A stretch of DNA of 32,557 nucleotides from Spyradomonas excrementavium (GTDB lineage: Bacteria > Cyanobacteriota > Vampirovibrionia > Gastranaerophilales > Gastranaerophilaceae). Each line of letters starts with the position of its first letter. Positions within the stretch are counted from its first letter, which is position 1. The notes below the pieces were generated by a model, which saw only the letters and a program-made list of their open reading frames with translations, was not told the origin of the DNA and searched no databases. Shown one piece after another: positions 17,309-25,219 of the stretch. The DNA lies in NCBI GenBank assembly GCA_018714005.1, contig DVOA01000127.1:1-32557 (forward strand), read 5' to 3'. The position numbers were made by a program, and so were the translations under genes.

Positions 17309-17327
17309 GATGTAATTATTATACATC
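17309..17327. promoter_or_regulatory. Dyad and -10 region upstream of the sigma-like gene
   Basis: GATGTAATTATTATACATC: 6-bp arms GATGTA / TACATC around a 7-nt AT core. It lies immediately upstream of the minus-strand -10 TATAAT (17297-17302) of the sigma-like gene, about 38 bp from its ATG. A possible operator for autoregulation. Confidence 0.35.
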
Positions 17328-17358
17328 ATATCATAAAATATTATATTACCACTAAATT

Positions 17359-20166
17359 TTAGAAATTCACAACAACAGAAAGGTTGTAATTTCCTTTGTA
17401 GTCTTTGATATTCGGCGCATTCACGTATTTTAGCGTTTCTTTAATACTTTGTAATACAACATTGTCAATTTGTTCGGAGCCGCTTGATTCCGTGACCTGA
17501 ATACGCTTGATAGTGTTGTCTTTTGAGATTTCAAAAGACACTTTAACTTTCGGGTTGTAATTGATTTCTGTTGTGTAGGACAAATCGTTTTGCAGGTTCA
17601 TCTGGAGATTTTTTCCCGCAACCTGCAGGTAATTTCTGAACGAATCGTCGTTTGCGAGGCTCTGGCTTACTTCCCACGAGATTTTAGTGATAGTAAGCGC
17701 CGCCGGCTGGTCGGAAAAGACATTTGTAATCGATTTGTTCAAATCCTGTGACATCGGAGAAGCCGAATCGTCCTTGTTCTGAGGCAGATTTGCCGCTGCA
17801 TCCGGAAGAGAACCGTCTTGCATGGGCATGTCCGCATCAGGCAGCGCGTCCTGATTTGCCGCCTGTTTGTTCTGGTTTAAATAAAGGGCGGTAATGCTTC
17901 CTGTTGTTATCAAAAACAGCACAACAGCCGCAGCAATGAGTTTTTTAGCCAGACCGCCGTTTTTGCCGGGTTCGGGCTGCATAAATTCCTCCTGAGCACT
18001 TTCACCCTCGGCAGGAGCCTCCGGAGCTTCCTCATAAAGCGAGTCAATGACTTCTTCGCCGTTTTCTTCCTGATTTTCGCTTTCAGAATCGCCGGATTCT
18101 GCAATCAGGTCGAGATTGTTGTCATCAGCTGCTTCTGACTCGGTGTTTTCGTCTGAATCATCATCTGAAGAAAGAAGCTGCATTAATTCATCATCGAGAA
18201 GCCCCTGAATTTCTTCATTAACTTCGTTTTCTGGCTGTGTTTCTTCTACGGGTTCGTCGGACGGGGTCGAATCTTCGTCAATCAACTCGATTCCCGCATA
18301 TTCAGAGATTTGTTCTTCGTTATTTTCAACAGGCTCTTCTTCAAGAAGTTCCGCAAATTCCGATTTTGGTTCTTCCGGCTCTTGAATGGTTTCTTCAATG
18401 GTTTCTTCGCCCGACTCCGGAAGAATTTCTTCAGGTGCCTCTTCAGTCAGCTCAATAGCTTCTGTTTCTTCCGAAATAACAGGCTCCTGCGCTTCGGGTT
18501 CGGCGGTTTCTTCCAAATCCTGTGAAAAATCAGGGATTTCTTCGTGTTCAAGCAAGCCGAGCGGTTCATCATCGCTTTCGAGCTCTGTTAATTCTTCATG
18601 TTCAGAGATTTCTGCGACAGGTTCTTCCGGCGCTGCTTCTTCATTTTCCTCAAAGGCCGGCTCGGGTTCAATTTCTTCCGGGTGTTCTTCATGAACTTCT
18701 TCCAGAACCATTTCTTCGTGCTCATCGAGCGTTTCAAGGTCTGAAAGCTCAAGCTCGTCGTGAGTTTCCAGCTCCAGAGGCTCTTCTTCGGCCGCAGCAA
18801 AAATGTCCTCATGTTCTGTTTCGTCAGTTTCTTCTATCTCTTCAACTGGTGCGGATTCTGCGGGAGTTCCCTCATCTACTGCCTCAGGAACGCTTTCTTC
18901 GTCAGATTCAAGGGTCATTTCTTCGGCAGCTTCCTCCAGAAGCTCCATTGGCTCATCTTCTTCAAGTGTCAAAGTGTCTTCTTCTTCGGAATCCTCAGTA
19001 TTTAGAAGCTCCGGAGCTTCATTTTCTTCAACTGTTTCTTCTTCCTGTTCGGGCTCGCCGGGTGTTTCTGAAAAATCAGGAATTTCTTCCGGTTCGGTCA
19101 AATTCAGCTCCTCGCCTGATTCTTCGAGCTCGCTCAAATCGTCGATTTCTGCTGAATCCTCTTCATTTTCGGGCTCGTCTTCTATATTTTGGTCATCTTC
19201 TTCTGAAATTGAGAGCAGCGACAAATTGTCTTCCTCATCGCTAATATTCTCAAGCGTTTCAGCGGTTTCTTCCGCGGTTTCAATGACCAGCCCGGCAGCA
19301 CCGGCTCCGGCTGCTTGCGCAACTGTTTCCGCAGCCTCAAGCCCTGTTTCCAGAGCAGCAGCGTCTTTAACTAATTCCAGAACAGAATTGGAAATTCCGG
19401 TTTCGAGAATTTCGGGTTCATTTTGTTCCTCTTGCTGCGAAGAAACATTGCCGGTAAGGACATTAAGCGTGCTGTCGTCCAAAAGTTCCGGATATTTTTT
19501 GACCTGTTCAATAATCGAATCAAATTCGCTGAACTCGCACAATCTTTCACGGCAAAGCGGGCAGTTCACAACATGTTTTATGAAAAAGATTTTTTCACTT
19601 TCGGAAATTTCTCCGTCAAGGAAAGAAACCGCCAGCTCAGCAGCTTTTTGGTGGTCGCCTGCAGCGCATTCATGCTCTTCGGTTTCAACTGATTCCACAG
19701 CTTTTTTAAAACCTTTCATGGAGTTGAGTTTTTTTAAGGGGCAAACGAGGTATTCTTCGACGGATTCACATTTTTCGGTTTCTTTTGGGAAAACAAAGCC
19801 CTCAATGCTCATTTTCGAGAGGTTTTTCTCCATTTTGACCACTACATAAAGGTCAGGCGCTGCGTCATATTTTTTATGGGTTTTCGGGATATAGAAATTT
19901 TCGTTGTCAAACGTTACTCTGACGTCGATTCTGACATTTCCAATATACAAATCGGCAAGCTCAAAATTTCCGGCAAACGACGGAACTTTAAAAAGGCTGT
20001 GCTTAAATGAAACGCCAAAACCGTCGGATTGCAGAGCTTTAGCGAGTGCCAGAGCTCCGGTTGCAAGAGCGTATGCGCGTTTTCTTTCCTGCGCGTTTTC
20101 GATTCTTGCTGCGGTGTTTTTTGCCATTTCTCTTAAATTTTTATCGATTTCTATGTTTTTTTTCAT
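17359..20166 (-). CDS. Giant anti-sigma-like membrane protein with TonB-like C-terminus
   Basis: A 935-residue multidomain protein. Residues 25-130 resemble the cyanobacterial DUF1822 domain (ERKRAYALATGALALAKAL, ADLYIGNVRIDVRV, PDLYVVVKM, IEGFVFP). Residues about 172-210 match the zinc anti-sigma (zf-HC2) pattern: AAELAVSFLDGEISESE, then H198-x3-C202-x2-C205. Residues about 245-730 are extremely Glu/Asp-rich with degenerate EEIPDFS and EEPxE repeats, likely disordered. One membrane helix (about 743-763) is preceded by KK, giving cytoplasmic N / periplasmic C. The last 75 residues resemble a TonB C-terminal domain (VKVSFEISKDNTIKRIQV, ESSG, IDNVVLQSI). The ATG at 20166 has a GAGGAAT ribosome site. 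The predicted role is to hold the neighbouring sigma factor and connect it to the envelope. The fusion as a whole was not recognised. Confidence 0.75.
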   Translation of the reverse strand: MKKNIEIDKNLREMAKNTAARIENAQERKRAYALATGALALAKALQSDGFGVSFKHSLFKVPSFAGNFELADLYIGNVRIDVRVTFDNENFYIPKTHKKYDAAPDLYVVVKMEKNLSKMSIEGFVFPKETEKCESVEEYLVCPLKKLNSMKGFKKAVESVETEEHECAAGDHQKAAELAVSFLDGEISESEKIFFIKHVVNCPLCRERLCEFSEFDSIIEQVKKYPELLDDSTLNVLTGNVSSQQEEQNEPEILETGISNSVLELVKDAAALETGLEAAETVAQAAGAGAAGLVIETAEETAETLENISDEEDNLSLLSISEEDDQNIEDEPENEEDSAEIDDLSELEESGEELNLTEPEEIPDFSETPGEPEQEEETVEENEAPELLNTEDSEEEDTLTLEEDEPMELLEEAAEEMTLESDEESVPEAVDEGTPAESAPVEEIEETDETEHEDIFAAAEEEPLELETHDELELSDLETLDEHEEMVLEEVHEEHPEEIEPEPAFEENEEAAPEEPVAEISEHEELTELESDDEPLGLLEHEEIPDFSQDLEETAEPEAQEPVISEETEAIELTEEAPEEILPESGEETIEETIQEPEEPKSEFAELLEEEPVENNEEQISEYAGIELIDEDSTPSDEPVEETQPENEVNEEIQGLLDDELMQLLSSDDDSDENTESEAADDNNLDLIAESGDSESENQEENGEEVIDSLYEEAPEAPAEGESAQEEFMQPEPGKNGGLAKKLIAAAVVLFLITTGSITALYLNQNKQAANQDALPDADMPMQDGSLPDAAANLPQNKDDSASPMSQDLNKSITNVFSDQPAALTITKISWEVSQSLANDDSFRNYLQVAGKNLQMNLQNDLSYTTEINYNPKVKVSFEISKDNTIKRIQVTESSGSEQIDNVVLQSIKETLKYVNAPNIKDYKGNYNLSVVVNF

Positions 20167-20244
20167 TTCTATTCCTCGTTTTTAATCCTTTATATTTATA
20201 TAGATTACAGTTCTTAAAAAAATATTCCGGAATTTTCAAAAATA

Positions 20245-20289
20245 TGTTATAATTGTAAAGAAATGTATCACATGTGGTGTTTACATTTC
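20245..20289 (+). promoter_or_regulatory. Extended -10 promoter and leader hairpin
   Basis: TGTTATAAT (20245-20253) precedes a leader of about 95 nt whose first bases can form a stem GAAATGTA (20260-20267) / TACATTTC (20282-20289), with palindrome CACATGTG in the loop. Divergent from the anti-sigma-like gene. Confidence 0.5.
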
Positions 20290-20353
20290 TTCATGTGGCA
20301 ATATTCATGGTTTTTGTGTTTTATATGAGCAAGTCTCAAAAGGAGTGTTAGTT

Positions 20354-20779
20354 ATGTCAACAAATTTCTCAACAATCGCCCCGCTCAGCGCCTCAACAAT
20401 CTCGCGCGCACCCTCTTTTGTAAAAGAAGGAGCCGCAGAAACAAAAGCTGAGCCAAAGGCGGAACAACCCGTCGCAAGCAGCAGCATTTATGATGACGGC
20501 ACCAAAAAGAAAAAAAGTCACTGGTTTTTGAAAACAATTGTTTCTCTGGCGGTGATTGCGGGTGGTCTTGCTGCTGCAAAAAAATATGTTCCCCAGCTTA
20601 AAAACCTTGATACTACTGTAAAATTTGCAGATGTCAAAGGTTACAAAGACAAAGCCCTCTACTTAGTAGCAAAAGGCGGGGAAAAAGTTATTGAATACTG
20701 GAATTCCGGTTACAACTGGGTCAAAAGCCTGCTGCCAAAAGGCAAAGAAGCCGCAGCAAAAACTGAATCCAAAGCTTAA
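20354..20779 (+). CDS. Small single-pass membrane protein, unknown
   Basis: 141 residues, unrecognised. The N-terminal 50 residues are Ala/Ser/Thr/Glu-rich and likely disordered, followed by a KKKK cluster (about 52-55). One membrane helix comes next (KTIVSLAVIAGGLAAAKKYV, about 61-80), then a polar C-terminal half ending in an Ala/Lys tail. The KKKK before the helix suggests the N-terminus is cytoplasmic. The ATG at 20354 has AGGAG at 20341-20345; the ATG at 20345 is too close to it to be used. It is monocistronic, with its own promoter and a strong terminator at 20786. The composition resembles small envelope or membrane-anchored proteins, but no function can be assigned. Confidence 0.8.
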   Translation: MSTNFSTIAPLSASTISRAPSFVKEGAAETKAEPKAEQPVASSSIYDDGTKKKKSHWFLKTIVSLAVIAGGLAAAKKYVPQLKNLDTTVKFADVKGYKDKALYLVAKGGEKVIEYWNSGYNWVKSLLPKGKEAAAKTESKA

Positions 20780-20784
20780 TCATT

Positions 20785-20815
20785 GAAAAAACAGCCTTTA
20801 GGGGCTGTTTTTTTA
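20785..20815 (+). terminator. Terminator
   Basis: AAAAACAGCC (20787-20796) / GGCTGTTTTT (20803-20812), 6-nt loop, T-rich tail, 12 nt past the stop of the preceding gene. Confidence 0.85.
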
Positions 20816-20859
20816 TGGGGATTTATATATTAATACTATTAACCGCTCTCATTCCAACT

Positions 20860-21014
20860 TTCCCCGGCCCGGGAAAGGAGCAGTCGTTGCATTGCGCCGG
20901 TATTGCGTGCGAATGCGGGTGGGAAATGACCTTAAACCGCCTTGAAAACCCTCAAATTCCCATTTTTACAAGATTTTGCGGTGGGAACCGTTTCACTTTT
21001 CCCACCCTACAATT
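20860..21014 (+). repeat. Repeat family B, full copy
   Basis: A 155-nt element starting with a TTCCCC..GGGAAAGGAG hairpin, then AGCAGTCGTTGCA...GCGAATGCGG, and ending with the GGTGGGAA/TTCCCACC hairpin (20980-21006) and CTACAATT. The copy at 28796-28949 is collinear; 2091-2125 is a fragment. It lies in the 363-bp gap before the exported-protein operon. Confidence 0.75.
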
Positions 21015-21032
21015 CACGCAGGCGCGGGGTTT

Positions 21033-21067
21033 GCTTAATTCTCCCTCCCCAACTCGGGGAGGGCCTG
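21033..21067 (-). repeat. Repeat family A, hairpin-only fragment
   Basis: GCTTAATTCTCCCTCCCC then AACTCGGGGAGGGCC: the terminal module of the family A elements, directly after a family B element. Confidence 0.7.
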
Positions 21068-21132
21068 GCTGTGAAGCGGCTTAAAACCCTTTGAAAACCT
21101 TAGATTTAGATTTTTATATATAAATTCCTTTT

Positions 21133-21170
21133 CACAGCATTTGAGTTTATTAAAAATGCTGTGTTATAAT
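21133..21170 (+). promoter_or_regulatory. Promoter within a perfect 9-bp inverted repeat
   Basis: TTGAGT (21141-21146), 18-nt spacer, TATAAT (21165-21170) with TGT before it (extended -10). A perfect inverted repeat CACAGCATT (21133-21141) / AATGCTGTG (21155-21163) covers the -35 and spacer and is a candidate operator. The predicted start falls at or next to the ATG at 21178. Confidence 0.55.
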
Positions 21171-21177
21171 GCAACTA

Positions 21178-21939
21178 ATGAATATAGTTGTACGGAAATC
21201 AGTTAAATTACTATTATTTTGGGCGCTAGTTTCGGCGTTTTTTGCCGCAAATGCCCATGCGGGCGTTTTTGCACCGCTCCAACCGGTTCCGGAACCGGAA
21301 GAAACAGAAGAGCAGCCCGTTGACAATCCCGAGGTTCAGATAAACAACGAGGAACCCGCTCCCGCTGATTACGGGCTATTTCCGGGATTGCAGTATTACG
21401 GCGTTTCTTCGCCGGTTGTTGAAACAAGAACTCTTCAGGGCGGAACCACTGTGCTTCGCAGAGAAACAAAGCTCATGGAGGGCAAATTGATGTTTATGGG
21501 AGGTGATTTGCCCATAAAACTTCGCCCCGCACAAATAATTTCCACCGCAAACCCGCTTTTGAAAGCCGGTGATACGGTTGAATTTGTGGTTGCAGAGGAC
21601 GTCTTTCATGACAAAAACCTTGTTGTAAAAAAAGGCACGAAAGTTACCGGTTTAATTCTTTCGCTCGTTGAAAACACTTATCATGGCGCGGCTGCGGAGA
21701 TTACAATAGGGCAATTCGAGATAAAAGAAAAAGGAAACCGCACTTTTAACATCAAAGGCGTGATTGAGAAAAAAGGTTCAACCCACGAAAAAGCAATCAA
21801 CAACTGGAGTTACATTATCGGGCCGGCTGTTTTCTGGATTAGAGGCGGCGAAACAAAACTTACACCCGAAAAAGACCAGTATACGCTTTATATCGGCGAT
21901 TATGCACAAACCGAAGAAACACCGATTGAGGGATTATGA
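21178..21939 (+). CDS. Exported protein of unknown family, paralogous to the next gene
   Basis: 253 residues. The signal peptide has a VRKSVK n-region, LLLFWALVSAFFA core and predicted cut after AHA. The mature N-terminus is a Pro/Glu-rich linker (EPEETEEQP). The C-terminal half carries a domain shared with the downstream protein: PAQII...LKAGDTVEFVVAEDV...KKGTKVTGLILS...AEITIGQFEI. No catalytic motif is seen, and the function is not recognised. I chose the ATG at 21178 because the ATG at 21169 overlaps the -10 box; the mRNA would then be leaderless. Its stop codon overlaps the next start (ATGATGA). Likely periplasmic or outer-membrane associated. Confidence 0.8.
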   Translation: MNIVVRKSVKLLLFWALVSAFFAANAHAGVFAPLQPVPEPEETEEQPVDNPEVQINNEEPAPADYGLFPGLQYYGVSSPVVETRTLQGGTTVLRRETKLMEGKLMFMGGDLPIKLRPAQIISTANPLLKAGDTVEFVVAEDVFHDKNLVVKKGTKVTGLILSLVENTYHGAAAEITIGQFEIKEKGNRTFNIKGVIEKKGSTHEKAINNWSYIIGPAVFWIRGGETKLTPEKDQYTLYIGDYAQTEETPIEGL

Positions 21940-22406
21940 TGAAATTATTCAGAACGTTTTTAATATTGACCGTAATATTTTTTGCTTTCGGGCTTCCGTC
22001 CGAGGCTAGAAAACTGGTTTTAAAAATCACTCCCGCCCAGAATATCTGCACAAAAGACGGCTCAATCCAAAAAGATGATGTTCTTGACTTTGCTGCTGCA
22101 GAAGATGTTTTGCGTGAGGACGGTTCCATTTATATTACAAAAGGAACACCCGTAAAAGCTATGGTTAGTTTTGTCCAGAGCGACGCATGGGTCGGTGACA
22201 GCTCGATTCTTGACCTTTCTCATTTTGAAACCAACGATGTTGAGGGCAATCCGATAGCTTTTGATTATAACCTGAAAATTACCGGCAAATACGGCTTATC
22301 CACCCCCTCGGAGCTCGCAAAATATTTTGTAAAAAGCTTTTTCTTTTACGCAAACCTTAATTATAAGCCCAATGAAGTCGTTTTTAACGTGCTTTTTGAT
22401 GAATAG
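21936..22406 (+). CDS. Exported protein of unknown family, second of the pair
   Basis: 156 residues (one fewer if the second ATG, at 21939, is used). The signal peptide core is FLILTVIFFAFGL with a predicted cut after SEA. The mature part aligns with the domain of the upstream protein: PAQNICTKDGSIQKDDVLDF, AAEDV, ITKGTPVKAMVSF, SILDLSHFE. It then adds a C-terminal stretch (YGLSTPSELAKYFVKSFFFYANLNYKPNEVVF) not seen in the partner. It overlaps the upstream gene by 4 nt, indicating translational coupling and a shared pathway. The function is not recognised; no enzyme motif is visible. Confidence 0.8.
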   Translation: MMKLFRTFLILTVIFFAFGLPSEARKLVLKITPAQNICTKDGSIQKDDVLDFAAAEDVLREDGSIYITKGTPVKAMVSFVQSDAWVGDSSILDLSHFETNDVEGNPIAFDYNLKITGKYGLSTPSELAKYFVKSFFFYANLNYKPNEVVFNVLFDE

Positions 22407-22461
22407 AGAGCCGGCGTAAAAAGATAGAATTTGCTTCACGCTTTAGAACGCAGGAAATTGC

Positions 22462-22586
22462 GTTAAGAGGCGGGGAGTGTCCTTTTCCGTTCCGATTCCC
22501 CCGGGCATTTTGCGAAAAAAGAGTGAAATTTCGCTTTTTGAGCCCTCCTCCATAGTCACTCCAAAGAACAATCCCCGCCTCTTAAC
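22462..22586. other. 125-nt element with perfect 15-bp terminal inverted repeats
   Basis: GTTAAGAGGCGGGGA (22462-22476) is the exact reverse complement of TCCCCGCCTCTTAAC (22572-22586). Pairing can continue imperfectly (TGTCCTTT / AAAGAACA), then a C-rich internal bubble, then GGGC/GCCC and GCGAAA/TTTCGC closing an 11-nt apical loop. It is either a structured RNA or a MITE-like insertion. No clear target duplication flanks it and no second copy is in the window. Because of the symmetry both strands encode similar peptides (KSEISLF and PRLLT on each). Confidence 0.6.
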
Positions 22587-22795
22587 TTTACAAAATATAA
22601 AGCAGCAAATGTTAAGAAATATAAACCACCGGAAAAATAGAAATTTTTTTGATGATTTTTAAAGTTTCGGATAAAAATTTTTTGTTTTTTGCAAAAATTT
22701 TTGCAAAAATTCTGCGATTGTTTAAAAAATAATAAAAAATTCAAATCGTTTTTGAGATTTTTCAATCTCCTGTAAACTGCTCTATACTTGAAAAA

Positions 22796-22847
22796 TTGCC
22801 CTCCATGGTATTAAATGGGATAATCTGAATCGGGAATGATTTCCCGA
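22796..22847 (+). promoter_or_regulatory. Promoter and 5' hairpin of the decarboxylase operon
   Basis: TTGCCC (22796-22801), 17-nt spacer, GATAAT (22819-22824). The predicted start near 22830 coincides with a perfect 7-bp hairpin TCGGGAA-TGAT-TTCCCGA (22830-22847), either an operator or a 5' stabilising stem. The AT-rich gap before it (22587-22795) also holds the palindrome GCAAAAATTTTTGC near 22688-22701. Confidence 0.5.
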
Positions 22848-22886
22848 AATTTATATGTAACAATGCCGACATTAAGGAACGAAAAA

Positions 22887-24542
22887 ATGGAAAAAATCAC
22901 AGTAATTGATTATCTTGTAAAAGAGCTGCAAAAACTAGGCGTGGAGGACTTTTTCGGGCTACCCGGGGATTATAACTTCAATATTCTCGACGCAATAATC
23001 GCCAATCCCGAAACAAACTGGATAGGCTGCACAAACGAACTCAACGCGGGCTATGCAGCGGACGGATATGCAAGAATAAACGGCTACGGCGCTGTTGTTA
23101 CGACTTTCGGGGTGGGGGAATTGAGCGCGGTGAATGCAATTGCGGGAAGCTACGCTGAAAATGTCCCTGTTGTGAAAATTGTCGGCGTGCCGGCAACGAA
23201 ATTTATAAAAAACAACACCTTGCTCCACCATAACTTCCAAAATCCCGACTATTACGCCTTTCAGCGGGTGTTTTCAAATGTTGTCTGCGCCAGTGCTTTT
23301 CTGGATTTTGATAATGCGAAAAATGAAATCGACAGAGTCCTTACAATAATGTTAAAAGAGCAAAAACCCGTCTATATTGCGGTTCCGATGGATGTTTGTT
23401 ATGCGGAAATTGAGGACGAACCGCAGATTTTTGCACCGGAAAGTGATGAAAAATCGCTCAAAGAGGCTTATGAACACATTATTGAAGTTCTAAACAGAGC
23501 TGAAAACCCGATTATACTCGCTGATGGGCTGGTCGAGCGTTTTAAAGCAAAAAAAGAGTTTACGGAATTTTTAAAAGCCTCAAACTACCCCGTAACAACT
23601 CTTTTGATTGGTAAAGACCTCGTGGATGACGACTACGGGAGATTTTTGGGCACATATCAGGGCGAAGATATGAATAAAAGCGCCTATAATGCGATTAAAA
23701 ATGCGGACGCGGTGGTTTGCGCAGGTACGGTGATGAGCGATTTGAACACAATCCGATTTAGCGTGCCCGTGGATGCCAATAAGGCAATTGATATTCAGGG
23801 AAATTATACGATTGTTGAAAATGTGCGCTATGACAACGTTTTGATGAAAGATATTTTGAAAAAACTTGCGCGGGGCGTGAAAAAAATTGATACCCAAATG
23901 CCGGAAACCGGCTGCGGATACCTTATGGAGCGTGCGGAAGCTGATACAAAACTTGCTGCGGACAACTTGTATCCGCGTTTCCAGGAATTTTTGGAACCAT
24001 ACGACCAAATTTTTGCCGAAACCGGCATAATTGCTTACGCAATGGCGCCTTTGCGCCTGCCAGAAGGGGCTAAACTCAATAATCAAATACTCTGGGGCTC
24101 GATTGGCTGGGCTACGCCTGCGGCAATGGGCGGTGCGTTTGCCTGCCCTGAAAACCGGACAATCCTCATAACCGGCGAGGGTTCACACCAGCTTACGGCA
24201 ATGGAAGTCAGTACAATGATGAGAAACGGCCTGAAACCTGTTGTTTTTGTCATAAATAACGACGGTTACACGATAGAACGCCTGCTTTCAAAAGACCCGA
24301 CGGACTGTTTTAATGATATTGCGCAATGGAATTACTCAAAACTGCCGGATGTTTTCGCTGGCGAAGTCTGGACGGCTCAAGCGCGTACTGTGGGCGAGTT
24401 TGAGGAGGTTCTTGAGCAGATTAAAACTATTCAGAAAACAAAAATGTGCTACGTTGAACTTTTTGTTGATAAAATGGATGTATGCGAGCTGACAAGGCTT
24501 GCTTTGAAAGGGTTAAACAGCAAAAATCCGGTAAAGGCATAA
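22887..24542 (+). CDS. pdc: Pyruvate/indolepyruvate decarboxylase family (TPP enzyme)
   Basis: Thiamine-diphosphate 2-keto acid decarboxylase; the most likely reaction is pyruvate to acetaldehyde + CO2, with indolepyruvate as the alternative substrate. In 551 residues: GLPGDYNFNILDAI, the catalytic Glu in TNELNAGYAADGYAR (E51), the adjacent His pair in LLHHNF (H114, H115) characteristic of this decarboxylase branch, and the TPP/Mg motif GEGSHQ ... NNDGYTIE (430 to about 463). The HH pair and NNDGYTIE separate it from acetolactate synthase and pyruvate oxidase. The ATG at 22887 has AAGGA eight bases upstream; the in-frame ATGs at 22836 and 22863 lack this. First gene of an operon with L-serine dehydratase, only 1 nt before sdaAB. 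Bacterial PDCs are uncommon. Confidence 0.9.
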   Translation: MEKITVIDYLVKELQKLGVEDFFGLPGDYNFNILDAIIANPETNWIGCTNELNAGYAADGYARINGYGAVVTTFGVGELSAVNAIAGSYAENVPVVKIVGVPATKFIKNNTLLHHNFQNPDYYAFQRVFSNVVCASAFLDFDNAKNEIDRVLTIMLKEQKPVYIAVPMDVCYAEIEDEPQIFAPESDEKSLKEAYEHIIEVLNRAENPIILADGLVERFKAKKEFTEFLKASNYPVTTLLIGKDLVDDDYGRFLGTYQGEDMNKSAYNAIKNADAVVCAGTVMSDLNTIRFSVPVDANKAIDIQGNYTIVENVRYDNVLMKDILKKLARGVKKIDTQMPETGCGYLMERAEADTKLAADNLYPRFQEFLEPYDQIFAETGIIAYAMAPLRLPEGAKLNNQILWGSIGWATPAAMGGAFACPENRTILITGEGSHQLTAMEVSTMMRNGLKPVVFVINNDGYTIERLLSKDPTDCFNDIAQWNYSKLPDVFAGEVWTAQARTVGEFEEVLEQIKTIQKTKMCYVELFVDKMDVCELTRLALKGLNSKNPVKA

Positions 24543-24543
24543 A

Positions 24544-25212
24544 ATGCAAAAGACAAAAACGCTTTTTGATGTAATAGGGCCTGTAATGATAGGCCCATCC
24601 AGCTCTCACACGGCAGGTGCGGTGCGGCTGGGGCTTCTGGCGGGGAAAATTTACGGCAAAACGCCCGAAAATGTGAAATTTGTGCTTTACAATTCTTTTG
24701 CCAAAACCGGCAAGGGTCATGGCACGGACAAAGGGCTTTTAGGCGGGGTTCTCGGGTTCAATGTGGATGATGAGCGTATAAAAAACGCCTGTGAAATAGC
24801 CCGTGAAAGAGGAATCGCCTATGAATTCGAGTTTCGGGAGGATAATAACAGGCACCCGAATTCTGTGGAGATAATTTTTGAAAATCCCGACCGGATGACG
24901 CTTTGCGGGAGTTCGCTCGGAGCGGGTGAGGTCGTAATCAACAAAATTAACGGTTATTCCTTTGATATAAAAGGTGATTTTCCCACGCTCGTGTTGATTT
25001 ACAGGGATAAACCCGGCATGGTTTACCGTGTTTCTGCACTGATTCAGGGGCAGGATGTTAATATTGCCACGCTGCATTGCGACAGGAGCGCAAAAGGCGA
25101 AGAAGCGTCGATGGGCATTTGTCTTGATTCGCCGCTTCCGGATTATGTTATTCGTGAGCTGCAAAAAATTGATGAAATGTATTTGATTAGAAATATTGAA
25201 GCGTTGGATTAA
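24544..25212 (+). CDS. sdaAB: L-serine dehydratase, beta subunit
   Basis: Regulatory/substrate-binding subunit of the oxygen-sensitive 4Fe-4S L-serine dehydratase (serine to pyruvate + NH3). 222 residues: the N-terminal SDH-beta domain starts DVIGPVMIGPSSSHTAGAVRLG and includes KTGKGHGTDKGLLGG; a C-terminal ACT domain (about 148-222, PTLVLIYRDKPGMVYRVSAL) is usual in this two-subunit form. It starts 1 nt after the pdc stop with AAAGG upstream, and the sdaAA start lies 7 nt past its end. It supplies pyruvate that the upstream decarboxylase could use directly. Confidence 0.95.
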   Translation: MQKTKTLFDVIGPVMIGPSSSHTAGAVRLGLLAGKIYGKTPENVKFVLYNSFAKTGKGHGTDKGLLGGVLGFNVDDERIKNACEIARERGIAYEFEFREDNNRHPNSVEIIFENPDRMTLCGSSLGAGEVVINKINGYSFDIKGDFPTLVLIYRDKPGMVYRVSALIQGQDVNIATLHCDRSAKGEEASMGICLDSPLPDYVIRELQKIDEMYLIRNIEALD

Positions 25213-25219
25213 AAAAAAT

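Noticed and set aside
18522..19244. Plus-strand Leu/Arg/Gln-rich frame of 240 codons
   Set aside because: Shadow of the same acidic gene in another frame; composition is an artefact of GAA/GAG codons on the other strand.
18803..19849. Long plus-strand reading frame rich in Ser
   Set aside because: It is the antisense of the acidic Glu/Asp/Ser codons of the anti-sigma-like gene; low complexity, no ribosome site, no domain.
22462..22586. 6S RNA or SRP RNA identity for the palindromic element
   Set aside because: The rod-with-bubble shape suggests 6S, but it is shorter than typical 6S RNAs and has no clear promoter. The SRP GGAA-loop motif is absent. Kept as unknown.
22477..22662. 61-codon frame with GTG start
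   Set aside because: Lies across the palindromic element; a similar peptide is encoded on the opposite strand because of the symmetry. No ribosome site.
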